From Ectobius pallidus (lineage: Eukaryota; Arthropoda; Insecta; Blattodea; Ectobiidae): a stretch of DNA of 64,000 nt. This document shows positions 22,823 to 34,420 of the stretch, piece by piece. A program made the translations under genes and the position numbers. Within the stretch, counting starts at the first letter, position 1. The number at the start of each line of letters is the position of its first letter. The DNA is taken from assembly GCA_964059195.1 (NCBI GenBank), contig CAXKWD010000003.1:19512606-19576605 (forward strand), given 5' to 3'. The notes beneath the pieces were generated by a model. The model made no database searches and was not told the DNA's origin. It worked only from the letters and a program-made list of their open reading frames with translations.

Positions 22823-23230
22823 TAGGGATGGGTCGATACCAGATTTTCTCGATACTCGATACCGATACATGATTTTTTCCTGGATACTCGATACTTCGAT
22901 ACTCGATACCTTCAACATTTCCAGTTTCAATAAATAGGTACATTAAAAATTAAAATTTGATAGAACTGTGTAATACCAACTAAATTTAGTGTGCATATTT
23001 AATGAGACAAAATTTAATATCATCAGTAGCCTACAATTAATTTTAAATTCTATGTTAAAACTAAAATTAGTTTTTTAAACAGTCCACTTACAAGTTTTTG
23101 TTAAAAATACCAGCATTCTCACTTAATTCCAGAATTTCAAAAGTATCGAAAAAGTATCGAGCGAGTTTTCTGAAGTACCGTTCGATGCCGATACCATGCA
23201 GGTATCGAAAGTATCGAGGACCCATCCCTA
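22823..23230. mobile_element. hAT MITE with target duplication ATTAGAAC
   Basis: TAGGGATGGGTC at 22823 and GACCCATCCCTA ending at 23230 are perfect 12-bp inverted repeats. ATTAGAAC flanks both ends (22815-22822 and 23231-23238). Both subterminal regions carry clustered GATACTCGATACC-like and GTATCGA motifs, the arrangement expected for transposase subterminal binding sites. It is 408 bp and non-coding. Confidence 0.9.
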
Positions 23231-23563
23231 ATTAGAACATTATCTTTATTAACAAGTTCAAGTTGTTCGTTCAAATTTCTCTGTTTGTTATGAAGTTGGT
23301 ATAGAAAAATGTCTAAATTCTCCAGAATTTTACTTTTGTTTTTGGCATGTAAAATGTTAATTTCTTTATCTATGGTTGTGTTTTTGCCTTGTGCTCAGCG
23401 TAAGCTGAATGTTTCCTATACACTATTGCTTTTACGAGTTCTCTGAATTTTACGTGGAATTTCATCCCAGTCTGGCCAACATAGCTACCCTCCTATGCAG
23501 TTCAAACGGGAAGAAATTAAAAGCTGAAAAATTGAGGTTTTAAGATTTTCTGGATATAGGATA

Positions 23564-24088
23564 CTAGCATGTGCCCGCGGCTTCGCCCGCGATAATTATT
23601 TCAAAAATTAAAAATTAAGAGCATAATAGTAAAATCATTATATTTAATAACACCTAAATCACGTGGACTACATACCACGATTAGATAGCATCGTCTGGTA
23701 AAAGCGACCTCAGATTCGAGTTTGTTGGCCCAGAAAACCTCTGTATAGTGAGATTCGCCAAATAAAACAACGTTTGACCATATTTAGGGCTTACAACATT
23801 CAAGCGATCGCGAAAGTTTTATTTTCAAGGTTTGACAAAAATAGCCAAAGCCAACTGTAATTGATTTGACATTGAAATGTATAACTGAAAACTTATGTTT
23901 TGAAAACGCAAAAAATGCACGTTTTTTGCCCGTTTTTCACTCATAACTCACGAACGAAAACTAAAATTAAAATTCCGGCTTCGAGGTGCATTTTCCGACC
24001 CTTCAGCCCACATATGTTTAAAATTTCAGATCTCTGCGTTCAGTAGATTTCGCTGGACATCGAGGACAATTCCTTTTATTAATATAGA
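23564..24088 (-). mobile_element. Non-autonomous Helitron, minus strand
   Basis: On the minus strand it starts TCTATATTAATAAAAGG after an A and ends with hairpin GCGGGCGAAGCCGCGGGC and CTAG before a T. The interior resembles the tandem pair at 9.9-11.2 kb. It has no Rep/helicase gene. It abuts the 5' fragment of a different Helitron. Confidence 0.8.
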
Positions 24089-24402
24089 TAATATGAATTA
24101 TAATGATACCTTCTCTAATTTGTCAAACATCCATTTAATTTAATCCAAACCCACCTATACCACAATTGGCAACAATATGTTCTGTGAATTTGTTTCGATA
24201 ATTCTATGCAAAAAGGGATTAAGTATTTTCAAAAACATTTAATTTTGGGCATTTAGAATCAGAATTTTTCAAAATCCTTTCTTAGTGAGCACCTACATTA
24301 TGAAACGAAGGTACTGTCAAAATTCCAAGTCTCTACCTGTTATAGTTTAGGCTCTACGTTGATTCCTGTCAGTCAGGACAAAGCCTTTTATATATATAGA
24401 GA
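24089..24402 (-). mobile_element. Helitron 5' fragment, minus strand
   Basis: The minus strand starts TCTCTATATATATAAAAGGC at 24402, the same 5' end as the Helitrons at 29839, 35857 and 62150. Similarity stops near 24105, where the neighbouring Helitron begins, so its 3' half is missing or has been replaced. Confidence 0.75.
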
Positions 24403-24720
24403 TTAACATAAAAGTGTCAGGATCCCTTAGAGAGAGAAAAAAAAACATATTTCGTAATTTTTCACCTCAGACTGTACTAATATACTTGCTTCGACTTAAC
24501 AACAAAGAACATATGTAGCCTAGGCCCTTCTAACATAAACGAAACATAATGCTATAGGTTGCCTAGCAACAATTCGTGACTGCCCGAGAGAACCTTATAT
24601 AACGCTACTGTTGTAATGTAAATTAATTTGAATTGAATTTAGTAACTTTTTCTTCACTTTAGTTTTACCTCCATATTGAAGGTACGTTCTTGACACCCAA
24701 TACTTGCACGACCGGAACCT
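24403..24720. other. Unassigned intergenic stretch
   Basis: About 320 bp without recognisable content. Confidence 0.4.
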
Positions 24721-25012
24721 CTGGATCACATTCATATTTTTTTGACCAGTCAAGTACATGGAGGACCTTCTCATATGAGTGATCGACCCAATGCCGGGCC
24801 ACCTCCGGGGACAACACGAACTCATAGGACGAGACACCAGTTGCATACACTCATTCTGAACACGGCGTGGATGGAATGTAGGCGATAATATCCGGGGACC
24901 GCAATGGCCTAAAGTTACCCGAGATTCATTTCACAGGTGAGAAAATCCTCGGGAACAACGTAAGCAACTTTTCCCGACGAGGAATCGAACCCGAGCCCGC
25001 TGGACTCGTTTA
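24721..25012 (-). mobile_element. tRNA-derived SINE (family B), diverged copy
   Basis: Minus-strand copy of the SINE pair at 11.2-12.9 kb. It shares the B-box-like GGGTTCGATTCC, a TCACCTGTGAAATGAATCTC body segment, GGTGGCCCGGCATTGGGTCG and TTGACTGGTCAAAAAAATAT. The tRNA-like head near 25010 is incomplete. Confidence 0.7.
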
Positions 25013-25074
25013 AGTAAGATAGATTTATGCTTATGCATTCATGAACCATAGAGTATTGTCTCTGTTGGACATTA

Positions 25075-25185
25075 TATGATAACATTATAGGAGAAAAATT
25101 CCTCTGACACTGGGATTTGAACCCAGGAACTTTGGCTATCCTTGCCAATCCTCTACCAACTGAGCTAAGCCAGAGTTCACTTCAC
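25075..25185 (-). mobile_element. tRNA-like SINE head or tRNA pseudogene
   Basis: On the minus strand, CTCTGGCTTAGCTCAGTTGG continues into a cloverleaf-like fold: acceptor CTCTGGC/GTCAGAG, anticodon stem TTGGC/GCCAA, and T arm CTGGG TTCAAAT CCCAG. The 7-nt anticodon loop AAGGATA lacks the usual U33, the D stem pairs poorly and there is an extra base before the 3' acceptor strand. This looks like a SINE head rather than a working tRNA. Confidence 0.55.
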
Positions 25186-25215
25186 AGCGCCAGATGGAAC
25201 CTCTCTCCTATGACT

Positions 25216-25300
25216 GATTGCCCTTGACTTCCCTTCGGGTCTCGCAGTCAATACTTTTGAGATGTCTTTCCTCCCTCATGCGCGAAACATGCCCAGCCCA
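25216..25300 (-). pseudogene. Short LINE scrap, WAGHVARMG type
   Basis: Minus-strand translation gives WAGHVSRMREERHL and then a broken GRPEGK region, matching the LINE tails at 7720 and 48092. Only about 85 bp survive. Confidence 0.6.
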
Positions 25301-25547
25301 TATATTAATAATAGTAATAATAATAAATGTTACAACTAATAAGAATAAATAATAATAATAGACATTAATATCAACAATAATGAAAGAAAGTAAAAATAAA
25401 AAATAAAATAAAAATAATAGTAACTTTAATATACTAACAGAAATTAGATGTTTACAGTGCCAGAATCATGTTAAAAAAAAAAAACTTTTTTTTGAAAGGC
25501 CATTTATTATTGTGCTTTTTAAAAGAAAATATAACAATATTTGCTTT

Positions 25548-26325
25548 TTCAAATGAGGGTGTTAAAGCCAAATTGGTGTAAGTCATGCTTTGTGCATTCT
25601 GAGAAACAGAAGTTTTGTTAGATTCATTATAATAAATTACACAAGAAATTGTTGACACTTTTTTTGTTTTGTACATTGCCAGAAGGTGTAATTATTTCAT
25701 TATGATTATCACTGAAAATAATTCAAGTATTTTTTTGTATTTTATATTTACATCCATTCGTTCGTGACATTTTTATCTCTCTTTGTAATGGGTTGTTCAA
25801 GATTCTTTGTAGACTTAAGGTCTTGAACTGACATTCTGCTACAGAAAAAAAGCTTTCTTCTTTTTGACTTTGCGATTATTGAACGTCAGTCAGCTGGAAC
25901 AACGACGGTCTTACCTCTTGCATAGGACTCTATGGATCCAAAATCGGAATCATTAGGGAGGTATTAATGCCCACTTACCATAAATTTATGGTCAATAATG
26001 TTGATGTTATCACTGCTTTGAAGCAGTTTCATTACACACAGTGCAAAGTTTCCAAAACTGCGGATGTAGCAACTCACACTTCACAAACACTTACAGGAAT
26101 AGTGGTGTAAGTCAATGACTTACATCACTATGGCTGTTAACAAAGCAGCTGTTTCATTCACCAGTGAAACTTCTGCTGCCAGTTGTAAGTGGATGAACAC
26201 AACTAGGACCTACACCAATTCTTTCTTTTAACAGATCTATACCTCAACATTGCATTGCAATACTTAGGCTAAAAATTTTAAAAACATGACTTACACCACT
26301 TTGGCTTTATTGCCCTCAAATGTTA
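25548..26325. mobile_element. TIR element with repeated GGTGTAAGTCAT motif
   Basis: TCAAATGAGGGTGTTAAAGC near 25550 is mirrored near 26290-26325 (GGCTTTATTGCCCTCAAATG), and the arms continue through GGTGTAAGTCATG. The same TGTAAGTCA occurs as a small palindrome at 26104-26127. The interior has no supported coding frame. Confidence 0.6.
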
Positions 26326-27109
26326 AAATGGTTACATAGAATCTTACCTAAGTTTAGGCCTAATCCATGGGTTTGAATTGTATTTAAAAGCTATAAAAGA
26401 AGAAAACGCATGTTAAATCAAACCTAGTGTGCGAGTAATACTGGGTTAACCATTTCTACTTATAACGAAAGTTGTAATCAGTCGATTTAGCCTCTTTGGT
26501 GCAAAGAAATGCTATTTTCGATCTTAGTGTAAAAAATTAAGAATACTCTGAAGTATAACTGTGCAAAATTCTATGCCTTTTAGACGCATGGAACAGGTGC
26601 TTTTGACACCATTTTTAAACCTCAGCGCGCTTCAAACTACATACATTAATCGCCTGTTTTCTTAGTATCATTTTGTATATTATTTTGTAATATTCAAAAT
26701 CCCAAGCAGTTAGATATACAATTATTTCTTTCACAATGTACTTTATAATGTGTGTAATAGGATTAACAATCATATTTTTAGTATATGCCTCAGTACTTTT
26801 TTGAAAGAATATTATTTCGTATAGGCCTAATCATACACAGTTTTAATTTTCTGGGTAGAATATTTTTAAACAAAAAGTATAAACAATATAAAAAAATCCA
26901 TCAGGAAATTTGTAAACGTCAAAGAATCTCCTCTAAAAAATCAAGTTCGTAAGCTCATAATATCTTTCGGAGAAGATCACTTTTAATATTGATTTTAAAA
27001 AATTAAATTAAACTATTGATATATCAAAAACAAATGTGCAACAAAGTGTGCAAAATTTCAAGTTTATAGGATAAGTTTAGAAATTCACTCTCATCGCTTT
27101 GGTCATCCC

Positions 27110-27165
<56 letters not shown>

Positions 27166-27166
27166 G

Positions 27167-27197
<31 letters not shown>

Positions 27198-27300
27198 CAT
27201 CATCATCATCATCACCATAACCCAACTACTGAGAAATAAGCAACCAGCGTAATATTGATTATCAGTGAAGGACCCCGATGCTCAAAGCCAAGTAAACAAT
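26326..27300. repeat. AT-rich stretch ending in an ATT/ATC microsatellite
   Basis: No gene is seen in about 970 bp. (ATT)n at 27110-27165 runs into ATC-type repeats to about 27212. The 64-codon isoleucine-rich frame there is the microsatellite read through. Confidence 0.6.
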
Positions 27301-28220
27301 AAACATATTAAGAACGCACAGTAAAACACGGTAACTAGGCAACTGGCCCTATGAAATATGAACGATGCTGTTTTGTTACTCATGAAAATCACAAATGTTA
27401 ATTACAGGAAAGTTATTTTTCTCCGGAAGTTGGACAGCAGCGGTAGAGAAATGGAATTTAACGCCAAGAAATATAAGCTAAGTAAAATATTCCGATATCA
27501 TACTTTAAGCATCTTTGCATTAAGGAAAAAATCAAGGTACTCCCTCTCTTTCGCTGGGGTATGCTAACTTGTAATTATTTAAACTTCAGGTTAGTTTATG
27601 CTCAGCGATGGCCAGAGTTAAGTGTTTAACAGATCTAAAGTATAAGTTACATGAAAGACTTCAAGTGCTCGTCATGTCTAAAACTATTGCTCACTTACTG
27701 AAGTTTAGCCAATACGATGACTCGAGCTCCTTTCGGATTGTTCAAACTCACCCAGATTTGAGGTGCTCGTCTCGTATCTAAGATTCGTAAAAGTGGTACG
27801 GATTGTTGTATATTACGATGCTTGAGCTGCTTTTCTGGGATGTTCAAATTAACAAGATGTGAGGGGCTCGTCGTACATAAAATTCGTTATGACATACGGA
27901 TGTTTCAGCCAATACATTGGCTTGAACTGCTTTTCAGGTACGCGGTTTGATTAACATGAAGGCTTCAGCTTGTCGGACTTATGTTCTTGTTAAACATGGC
28001 CAGATTTGAGGTCGTACCTAAAATTAGTGCTAACAGTTGCTTTGATTTCGGATATATCCAGTATTTAATAGCAAATTATTACTCATTTTTCAGTTTTTCC
28101 TAGTGTGGAGTTTAAGTGGACGTCTGTCGAACCAACATCCAGGTTTCAAGTTTGATAGTCTTCAGCGTTTTATATGCCGACGTATGCAGGGTAGAGGAAA
28201 TATATTGGCTATCCATTTAT
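27300..28220 (+). repeat. Diverged first unit of the exon-like tandem array
   Basis: It shares GGTAACTAGGCAACTG and the segment coding REMEFNAKKYKLSKIFRY (27441-27497) with the units at 30.8-33.8 kb. The downstream part consists of about 100-bp degenerate subrepeats with GAGGTGCTCGTCGTAC- and CGAGCTGCTTTTCTGG-like cores and a TTTTTCAG acceptor-like site near 28093. It is about 3.5 kb upstream of the other units, separated by a MITE and a Helitron. Confidence 0.65.
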
Positions 28221-28224
28221 AACT

Positions 28225-28906
28225 GGGTAAGCTGTGAAATTTAAAAACTACGTTCCTTAATATGTATGTTACCTAAATTTCAGTTCCTTCTGGCAATAGG
28301 CTATATTCAAATGTTAAAATCCTAGTCTTAATGATTTTCATTCTTCCAGTAAGGGTGTAATATAGGTTTAAAATCTTGATAAAACACGCAACCTTACTCC
28401 CTTATCTGTCTTAATTCACATCCACAACTAAAGTGCTAACATAAAATATATAATAAACACCCGGCTGCACACCATTATAGATTAGGGCAAGAGGTTCTGT
28501 TTACTTAGAAAAAGAATTGAAGATGGCATATCGTATGCTGAAATGCGTCTGATGAATATTCGATACATCTGGACTCCACTTTAGAGAAAAAAACCAGAAT
28601 AGGCATGTACAGTAATTTAATGGAGTGCAAATTTAAAGACAGAACAAACATTGTTTCATTATACATATTCTGTTGCCTCACTCAGAACTTATAAAGCATA
28701 ATATACAGGGTGACAATGATATTAATGCAGATATTTCGTGTGGTGATAATATCCATACGCGTATTTTATTAAATGGATCTTGGGGCGAAAAGGCACTGTT
28801 ACGGGTGTTAACAGAAAAATGTGTTGCATATGTTAAATACAAAATGAAGCTTATGTTAACTATAGGAAAAAGCAAAACTATTACGGTACTTATTGTTTTA
28901 GAACAT
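28225..28906. other. Unassigned stretch between array unit 1 and a MITE
   Basis: About 680 bp. An 81-codon frame (28673-28918) runs into the MITE terminus and has no recognisable motif. Confidence 0.4.
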
Positions 28907-29417
28907 ACAGAGTGTTAATACTGAAATGTTTTACCTGTCTATAGAGGGGACATAGACAAGCAACTTTTTTAAGGAATCTTTTGCTCTATGGATTCAATTT
29001 TTCCTGTTACTGCATAAATTCTCTAAGTTCTAACATTTGCAAAAAAATGCAAAACAAAGCAACTTCGTTGTTAACACTGGAGTTGTAAACAAGACAAAAT
29101 CTAATGCAGTGGCTGCCAGTCATATGATTATTCTGTAAAATTTGCAGATTATGTAGACACTAAATTATGATATGGCTATTGATGAGTGATTAAGAATTAG
29201 ATTTTTACCGATCACTAAGAAGGCATAAAGTCAATTTAATGAAAATGTTAACCTATTTCTCTTCATTATTGACTTTTAAGCACCAAATTGTAATGTATTT
29301 AAGCCCTGTTACATACACGTTTTACGTTACAGAACAAATATCTCCAATAAAAGTTGCTTCTCTTTGTCCCCTATATAGACAGGTAAAATATTTCGGTTTT
29401 ATTCATCAACACTCTGT
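28907..29417. mobile_element. MITE, CAGAGTGTT-ended, about 75-bp inverted repeats
   Basis: The left arm, CAGAGTGTT followed by GAAATGTTTTACCTGTC and the GAGGGGACATAG block, is mirrored at 29345-29416. A sister copy lies at 56816-57350 with the same arms and core. It is about 510 bp with no transposase. The target duplication is unresolved. Confidence 0.75.
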
Positions 29418-29519
29418 GTATTGGATTTACTGAAGTAGAATGACTTTTAATCCTTGTGATGTGTATGTCCCAATGTACAATAACAGTAATTTATCTACCT
29501 ATGTTTGCAATATACATAA

Positions 29520-30490
29520 TCATGTTATAAAGGGGGTATATCGATAAATTTCATTTTGTTCCTCTAGTGCTAATAGTAAGTCTAAAATTATGGATTCTTT
29601 TCCACCTTCAAGCACATATTTTTAACCACTGACGACACACCTGATTAATTTTAATATTGTGACTGTTGATAGAAGAATATTTTTGTACATAGATTTTAAC
29701 CTGACGTTTCTTCTACAACATATGCTTAAAATTTATCTTGTGTATATATATATATAATATAAAACACTGTATAAAAAATAATAAAACCTGGTATTATAAG
29801 CTATCTAGGAATTCTCCGTCAGCACCCTATTATTCCAATCTCTATATATATAAAAGGCTTTGTCCTGACTGACAGGAATCAACGTAGAGCCTAAACTATA
29901 ACAGGTAGAGATTTGGAATTTTGACAGTACTTTCGTTTCATAATGTAGGTGCTCACTAAGAAAGGATTTGGAAAAATTCTGATTTCAAATGCCAAAAATC
30001 AAATGTTTTTGAGAATACTTAATCCCTTTTTACACAGAATTATCGAATCCGAATCACATTTGGCATTAAAACATATTGTTGCCAGTGGGTTTCAGATGGG
30101 TTTGGAATTAAATTAAATGGAAGTTTGACAATTACAGTTGGCTTTGTCTATTTTTGTCATACCTTGGAAATTAAACTTTCGCGATCGCTTGAATGTTGTA
30201 AGCCCTAATATGGTCAAACATTGTTTTATTTGGACGAAACTCACTATACAGGGGTTTTCTGGACCAAGGAACTCGAATCTGAGGTCTCTTTTACCAGGCG
30301 ATGCTATCTAATCGTGGTATGTAGTCCACGTGATTTAGGTGTTAATAAATATAATGATTTAACTATTATGCTCTTAATTTTTAATTTTTGAAATAATTAT
30401 CGCGGGCGAAGCCGCGGGCACATGCTAGTATCAATATAAAATACTAGTGCTTGAAGGTGGAAAAGAATTCATAATTTTATACTTAAGGGG
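29520..30490. mobile_element. Inverted-repeat element split by a Helitron
   Basis: ATTCTTTTCCACCTTCAAGC at 29596 is mirrored by GCTTGAAGGTGGAAAAGAAT at 30452. The arms (about 29578-29622 and 30440-30485) enclose the Helitron at 29839-30428. Outer limits are unclear. Confidence 0.5.
29839..30428 (+). mobile_element. Complete non-autonomous Helitron
   Basis: It starts TCTCTATATATATAAAAGGC after an A and ends with hairpin GCGGGCGAAGCCGCGGGC, then CATGCTAG before a T. It is 590 bp with no Rep/helicase. The first half matches the Helitrons at 35857 and 62150; the second half, from TTGGCTTTGTCTATTTTTG on, matches the family at 9895 and 23564, so it is a mosaic. Confidence 0.85.
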
Positions 30491-30784
30491 GTATATTTTG
30501 TAACGAAAATGCCCGAAGAATTTTGTCAGACTATATTTCGAAATTATGAACCTTAATATTAATTTATTCCAAATACAAATGAGAAATGTCTGATCTTGTG
30601 GAACAGTACATACCAATCCTAGTTATGCTTAACTCATTTTCTCCAGATAAGAACATGATAAGCGGATAAAGCCTACCATCTAAGTATCAATGGCCTGACT
30701 ACGCTGAAGTGGATGAATAATAAGTCAGCGAACCTCCTAAGTAATTTCATATCAGTGTCCATTGTTGGTAAAGAATAATGGGTG

Positions 30785-31585
30785 TATGGTAACTAGGCAA
30801 CTGCCCTTTAGCAATATTAACAATTTTGTTGCCTTTAACTTACCTAAAATCACGAATGCTAATTGGATTAAACGTTATTTATCCTCAGATGTTTGACAGC
30901 TGCGCCAGAGAAATGGATTTCAACGCCAAAAAATATAAGCTGAGTAAAATGTTTCGTTATACTTTGACTAATGTGGAGACTTCACCACCTTGTCTACCTA
31001 TGTTTTTGTTCGACGTGGCCCGACGTGATGTGCTCGCCGTTCCAAAAAATTAGTGGTCACTTGCGGGGGTTCAGCTAATACGGCGATTGATCTGCGGAGT
31101 TGGGTTCGCAAAGTTCGACTTAGCATCGCGACTGTTCTCGTCATTCCTAAAGTTTACGTTGATATAACCCACGTGATGTGCTCATCGTACCTGAAATTTA
31201 CTGCTCACCTACGGAAGTTGTAGCTAATATTGCGGCTGATCTGCTCTTCTGGTACTCGCTGTTTCACTAACATAGCGACTTGAGCTTGTTGTCGGATCCA
31301 CAGTCTAGAGCTAACGAAGGCTCCAGATGTTTGCTGGTTAATTTGAGGTGTCAAATTGTCATACGATATGTTTGGTGCTATATGTTTACTCAGTATTAAA
31401 TAATAATAATTCCGTAAATCATTTTTCAGGCTTTCTTTGTGCGGAAGAAGAGTGAACGCCTCTCCGGTTGAAAGTCAGGTTTGAAGATTGATAGTCTCCA
31501 TCGTTTCGAAGAACTACATATGGAGGATAGAGGAAATGTATTGGCAAGATATTGATAATGTCCTGCGATGACATTGAAAATGCAA
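30785..31585 (+). repeat. Exon-like array unit 2
   Basis: Contains a TTATCCTCAG acceptor-like site, then an ATG in GAGAAATGG context at 30911 with codons for MDFNAKKYKLSKMFRYTL and a frame reaching 31053. About 500 bp of degenerate subrepeats follow (GACGTGATGTGCTCGTCG and CACCTACGGAAGTTGTAGC cores), then a second acceptor-like ATCATTTTTCAG near 31418-31429. GTAAAAT after AAGCTGA could act as a donor. No family is recognised. Confidence 0.65.
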
Positions 31586-32345
31586 AGAAATGGCAGCGAT
31601 TGACAAGCCGCACGTTGTATTTCTCCATTTGTTCAACAGCTGCAGCAGAGAAATGGATTTCAACGCCAAAAAATATAAGTTGAGTAAAATGTTTTGTTAT
31701 ACTTTGACTTACGTGGAGACTTCAGCACCTTGTCAACCTATGTTTTTGTTCGACGTGGCCAGACGTGATGTGCTAGCCGTTCCAGAAATTAGTGGTCACT
31801 TACGGGGTTCAGCTAAAACGGCGATTGATCGACGGCGTTGGGTTCGCAAAGTTCGACTTAGCATCGCGGCTGATCTGCACGTCGAGCCAATGTTTCTGGG
31901 AAACATGGTCGGACGTGATGTGCTCGTTGTTCCTAAAGTTTACGTTGATAAAAAACCCACGTTCTAGAGCTCATCGTACTCAATTTTACTGCTCACCTAC
32001 GGAAGTTGTAGCTAATATCGCGGCTGATCTGATCTTCTGGTACTCGCTGTTTCACTTACATAGCGACTTGAGCATTTTGTCGGATCCACAGTCTAGAGCT
32101 ACCGAAGGCTCGTTTTGGTTAATTTGAGGTGTCAAATTGTCAGATGATGTGTTTGGTGCTATATGTTTACTCAGTATTAAATAATAATTTAATAAATCAT
32201 TTTTCAGGCTTTCCTTGTGTGGAGTAAGAGTGAACGCCTCTCGTTTGAAGATAGTCTTCAGCGTTAAAAAGACCTACATATGGAGGCTAGAGGAAATGTA
32301 TTGGCAAGATATTAATAATGTCCTGCGAAGACATTGAACATGCAA
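31586..32345 (+). repeat. Exon-like array unit 3
   Basis: A 760-bp unit starting at AATGGCAGCGATTGACAAGC. Its frame from 31590 spans 125 codons and includes REMDFNAKKYKLSKMFCYTL and FLFDVARRDVLAVP. The subrepeats and TTTTTCAG site follow as in unit 2. The longer frame here than in other units argues against selection for a common protein length. Confidence 0.7.
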
Positions 32346-33119
32346 AGAAATGGCAGCGATTGACAAGCCGCACGTTGTATTTCTCCATTTGTTCAACAGC
32401 TGCAGCAGAGAAATGGATTTGAACGCCAAAATATATAAGTTGAGTAAAATGTTTCGTTATACTTTGACTAACGTGGAGACTTCAGCACCTTGTCAACCTA
32501 TGTTTTTGTTCGTCGAGGCCAGACGTGTTGTGCTAGCCGTTCCAAAAATTAGTGGTCACTTACGGGGGTTGAGGTAAAACGGCGATTGGTCTGCGGCGTT
32601 GGGTTCTGACTGACTGAGCTGCACGTCGAGCTAATGTTTCTGGGAAACATGGTCGGACGTGATGTGCTCGTCGTTACTAAAGTTTAAGTTGATTTAAAAA
32701 CCCCACGTTCTAGTGCTCATCGTACTGAATTTTACTGCTCACCTACGGAAGTTGTGTCTAATATTGCGGCTGATCTGCTCTTCTGGTACTCGCTGTTTCA
32801 CTAACATAGCGACTTGAGCTTGTTGTCGGATCCACAGTCTAGAGCTAACGAAGGCTCCAGATGTTTGCTGGTTAATTTGAGGTGTCAAATTGTCAGACGA
32901 TATGTTTGGTGCTATATGTTTACTCAGTATTAAATAATAATAATTCCGTAAATCATTTTTCAGGCTTTCTTTGTGCGGAAGAAGAGTGAACGCCTCTCCG
33001 GTTGAAAGTCAGATTTGAAGATTGATAGTCTCCATCGTTTCGAAGAACTACATATGGAGGATAGAGGAAATGTATTGGCAAGATATTAATAATGTCTTGC
33101 GAAGACATTGAAAATGCAA
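32346..33119 (+). repeat. Exon-like array unit 4
   Basis: A 774-bp unit, nearly identical to units 3 and 5 in its first 220 bp (frame 32350-32577). It differs in the subrepeat part, where one block seen in unit 3 is shortened. ATCATTTTTCAG recurs near 32952-32963. Confidence 0.7.
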
Positions 33120-33803
33120 AGAAATGGCAGCGATTGACAAGCCGCACGTTGTATTTCTCCATTTGTTCAACAGCTGCAGCAGAGAAATGGATTTGAACGC
33201 CAAAATATATAAGTTGAGTAAAATGTTTCGTTATACTTTGACTAACGTGGAGACTTCAGCACCTTGTCAACCTATGTTTTTGTTCGTCGAGGCCAGACGT
33301 GTTGTGCTAGCCGTTCCAAAAAATTAGTGGTCACTTACGGGGGTTGAGGTAAAACGGCGATTGATCTGCGGCGTTGGGTTCTGAACGTTCCACTTAGCAT
33401 CGCGACTGATCTGCACGTCGAGCTAATGTTTCTGGGAAACATGGTCGGGCGTGATGTGCTCGTCGTTCCTAAAGTTTAAGTTGATAAAAAAAACCCACGT
33501 TCTAGTGCTCATCGTACTGAATTTTACTGCTCACCTGCGGAAGTTGTAGCTAATATCGCTGCTGATCTTCTCTTCTGGTACTCGCTGCTTCACTAACATA
33601 GCGAGCTGAGCTTGTTGTCGGATCCACAGTCTAGAGCTAACGAAGGCTCGAGCTGTTTTATGGTTAATTTGAGGTGTCAAATTGTCAGACGATATGTTTG
33701 GTGCTATATGTTTATTCAGTATTAAGTAATAATTTAGTAAATCATTTTTCAGGCTTTCCTTGTGTGTTGTAAGAGTCTCTCCGGTTGAAAGCCAGGTTTG
33801 AAG
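33120..33803 (+). repeat. Exon-like array unit 5, cut by a LINE
   Basis: Frame 33124-33327 repeats the shared amino-terminal segment. The unit stops at GCCAGGTTTGAAG, where the LINE at 33804 begins, and a unit remnant resumes at 34421. Confidence 0.7.
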
Positions 33804-34420
33804 ATGATAAATAACGAAGAAATTCCAGTTGTAGAGCATGTAAAATACCTTGGTTTTCATTTAGATGTACATCTAACCTGGTAACATCACATTATTACGA
33901 AAAGCAAAGAAGCCAAACTAAAGTTTCAACTGGTTATTAAATAAGAAATCTCAGCTATCCCTGTATAATAAGGCCAGTATGGACATATGGACATATGGAC
34001 TTCAGCTTTGGGGCACTCCCAGCCATTCCAATATTGACATCTTAAGATTTGAATCCAAATCTCTTCGCCGACTTGCTAACGCAATGCTACATTACACCAC
34101 GACCTGGACATTCCTACTATTAAAGAAGAAATCACCTTGTACAGCATTCGATACCAGCAACGCCTAAACAATCATCCCAATTCCCTAGCCATCAATCTAT
34201 TGGACAATAGTTCCTCAATCAACCGTTTACATCGACATAAGATTTTAGACTTGGCATTCCGATTCAGTGACTTACCTTAAAGAGTTGTTATTCAATGACT
34301 TACCTTAAAGAGTAGTATTTTACAGCTCTCACATCATTACTGTGTCATTTATACCATTTACTGAATGTTCATATTTGAACAGATTGTAAATCTGCAGAAT
34401 AAATTTAAAAAAAAAAAGTT
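33804..34420 (+). pseudogene. 5'-truncated Jockey-like LINE within the array
   Basis: The broken frame reads NNEEIPVVEHVKYLGFHLD, then IWTYGLQLWGTPSHSNIDIL, and ends in an RYQQRLNNHPNSLAINLLD tail: the post-reverse-transcriptase region of Jockey-type elements. Stops and frameshifts interrupt it. The 3' UTR ends in a poly(A) run at 34408-34418. The flanking GTTTGA strings may be a short target duplication. Confidence 0.75.

Noticed and set aside
25095..25175. Functional tRNA with a GGA anticodon
   Set aside because: A cloverleaf can be drawn, but U33 is absent, the D stem is weak and a base is inserted before the acceptor, so a SINE head is more likely.
27024..27218. Isoleucine-rich frame
   Set aside because: Microsatellite translation only.
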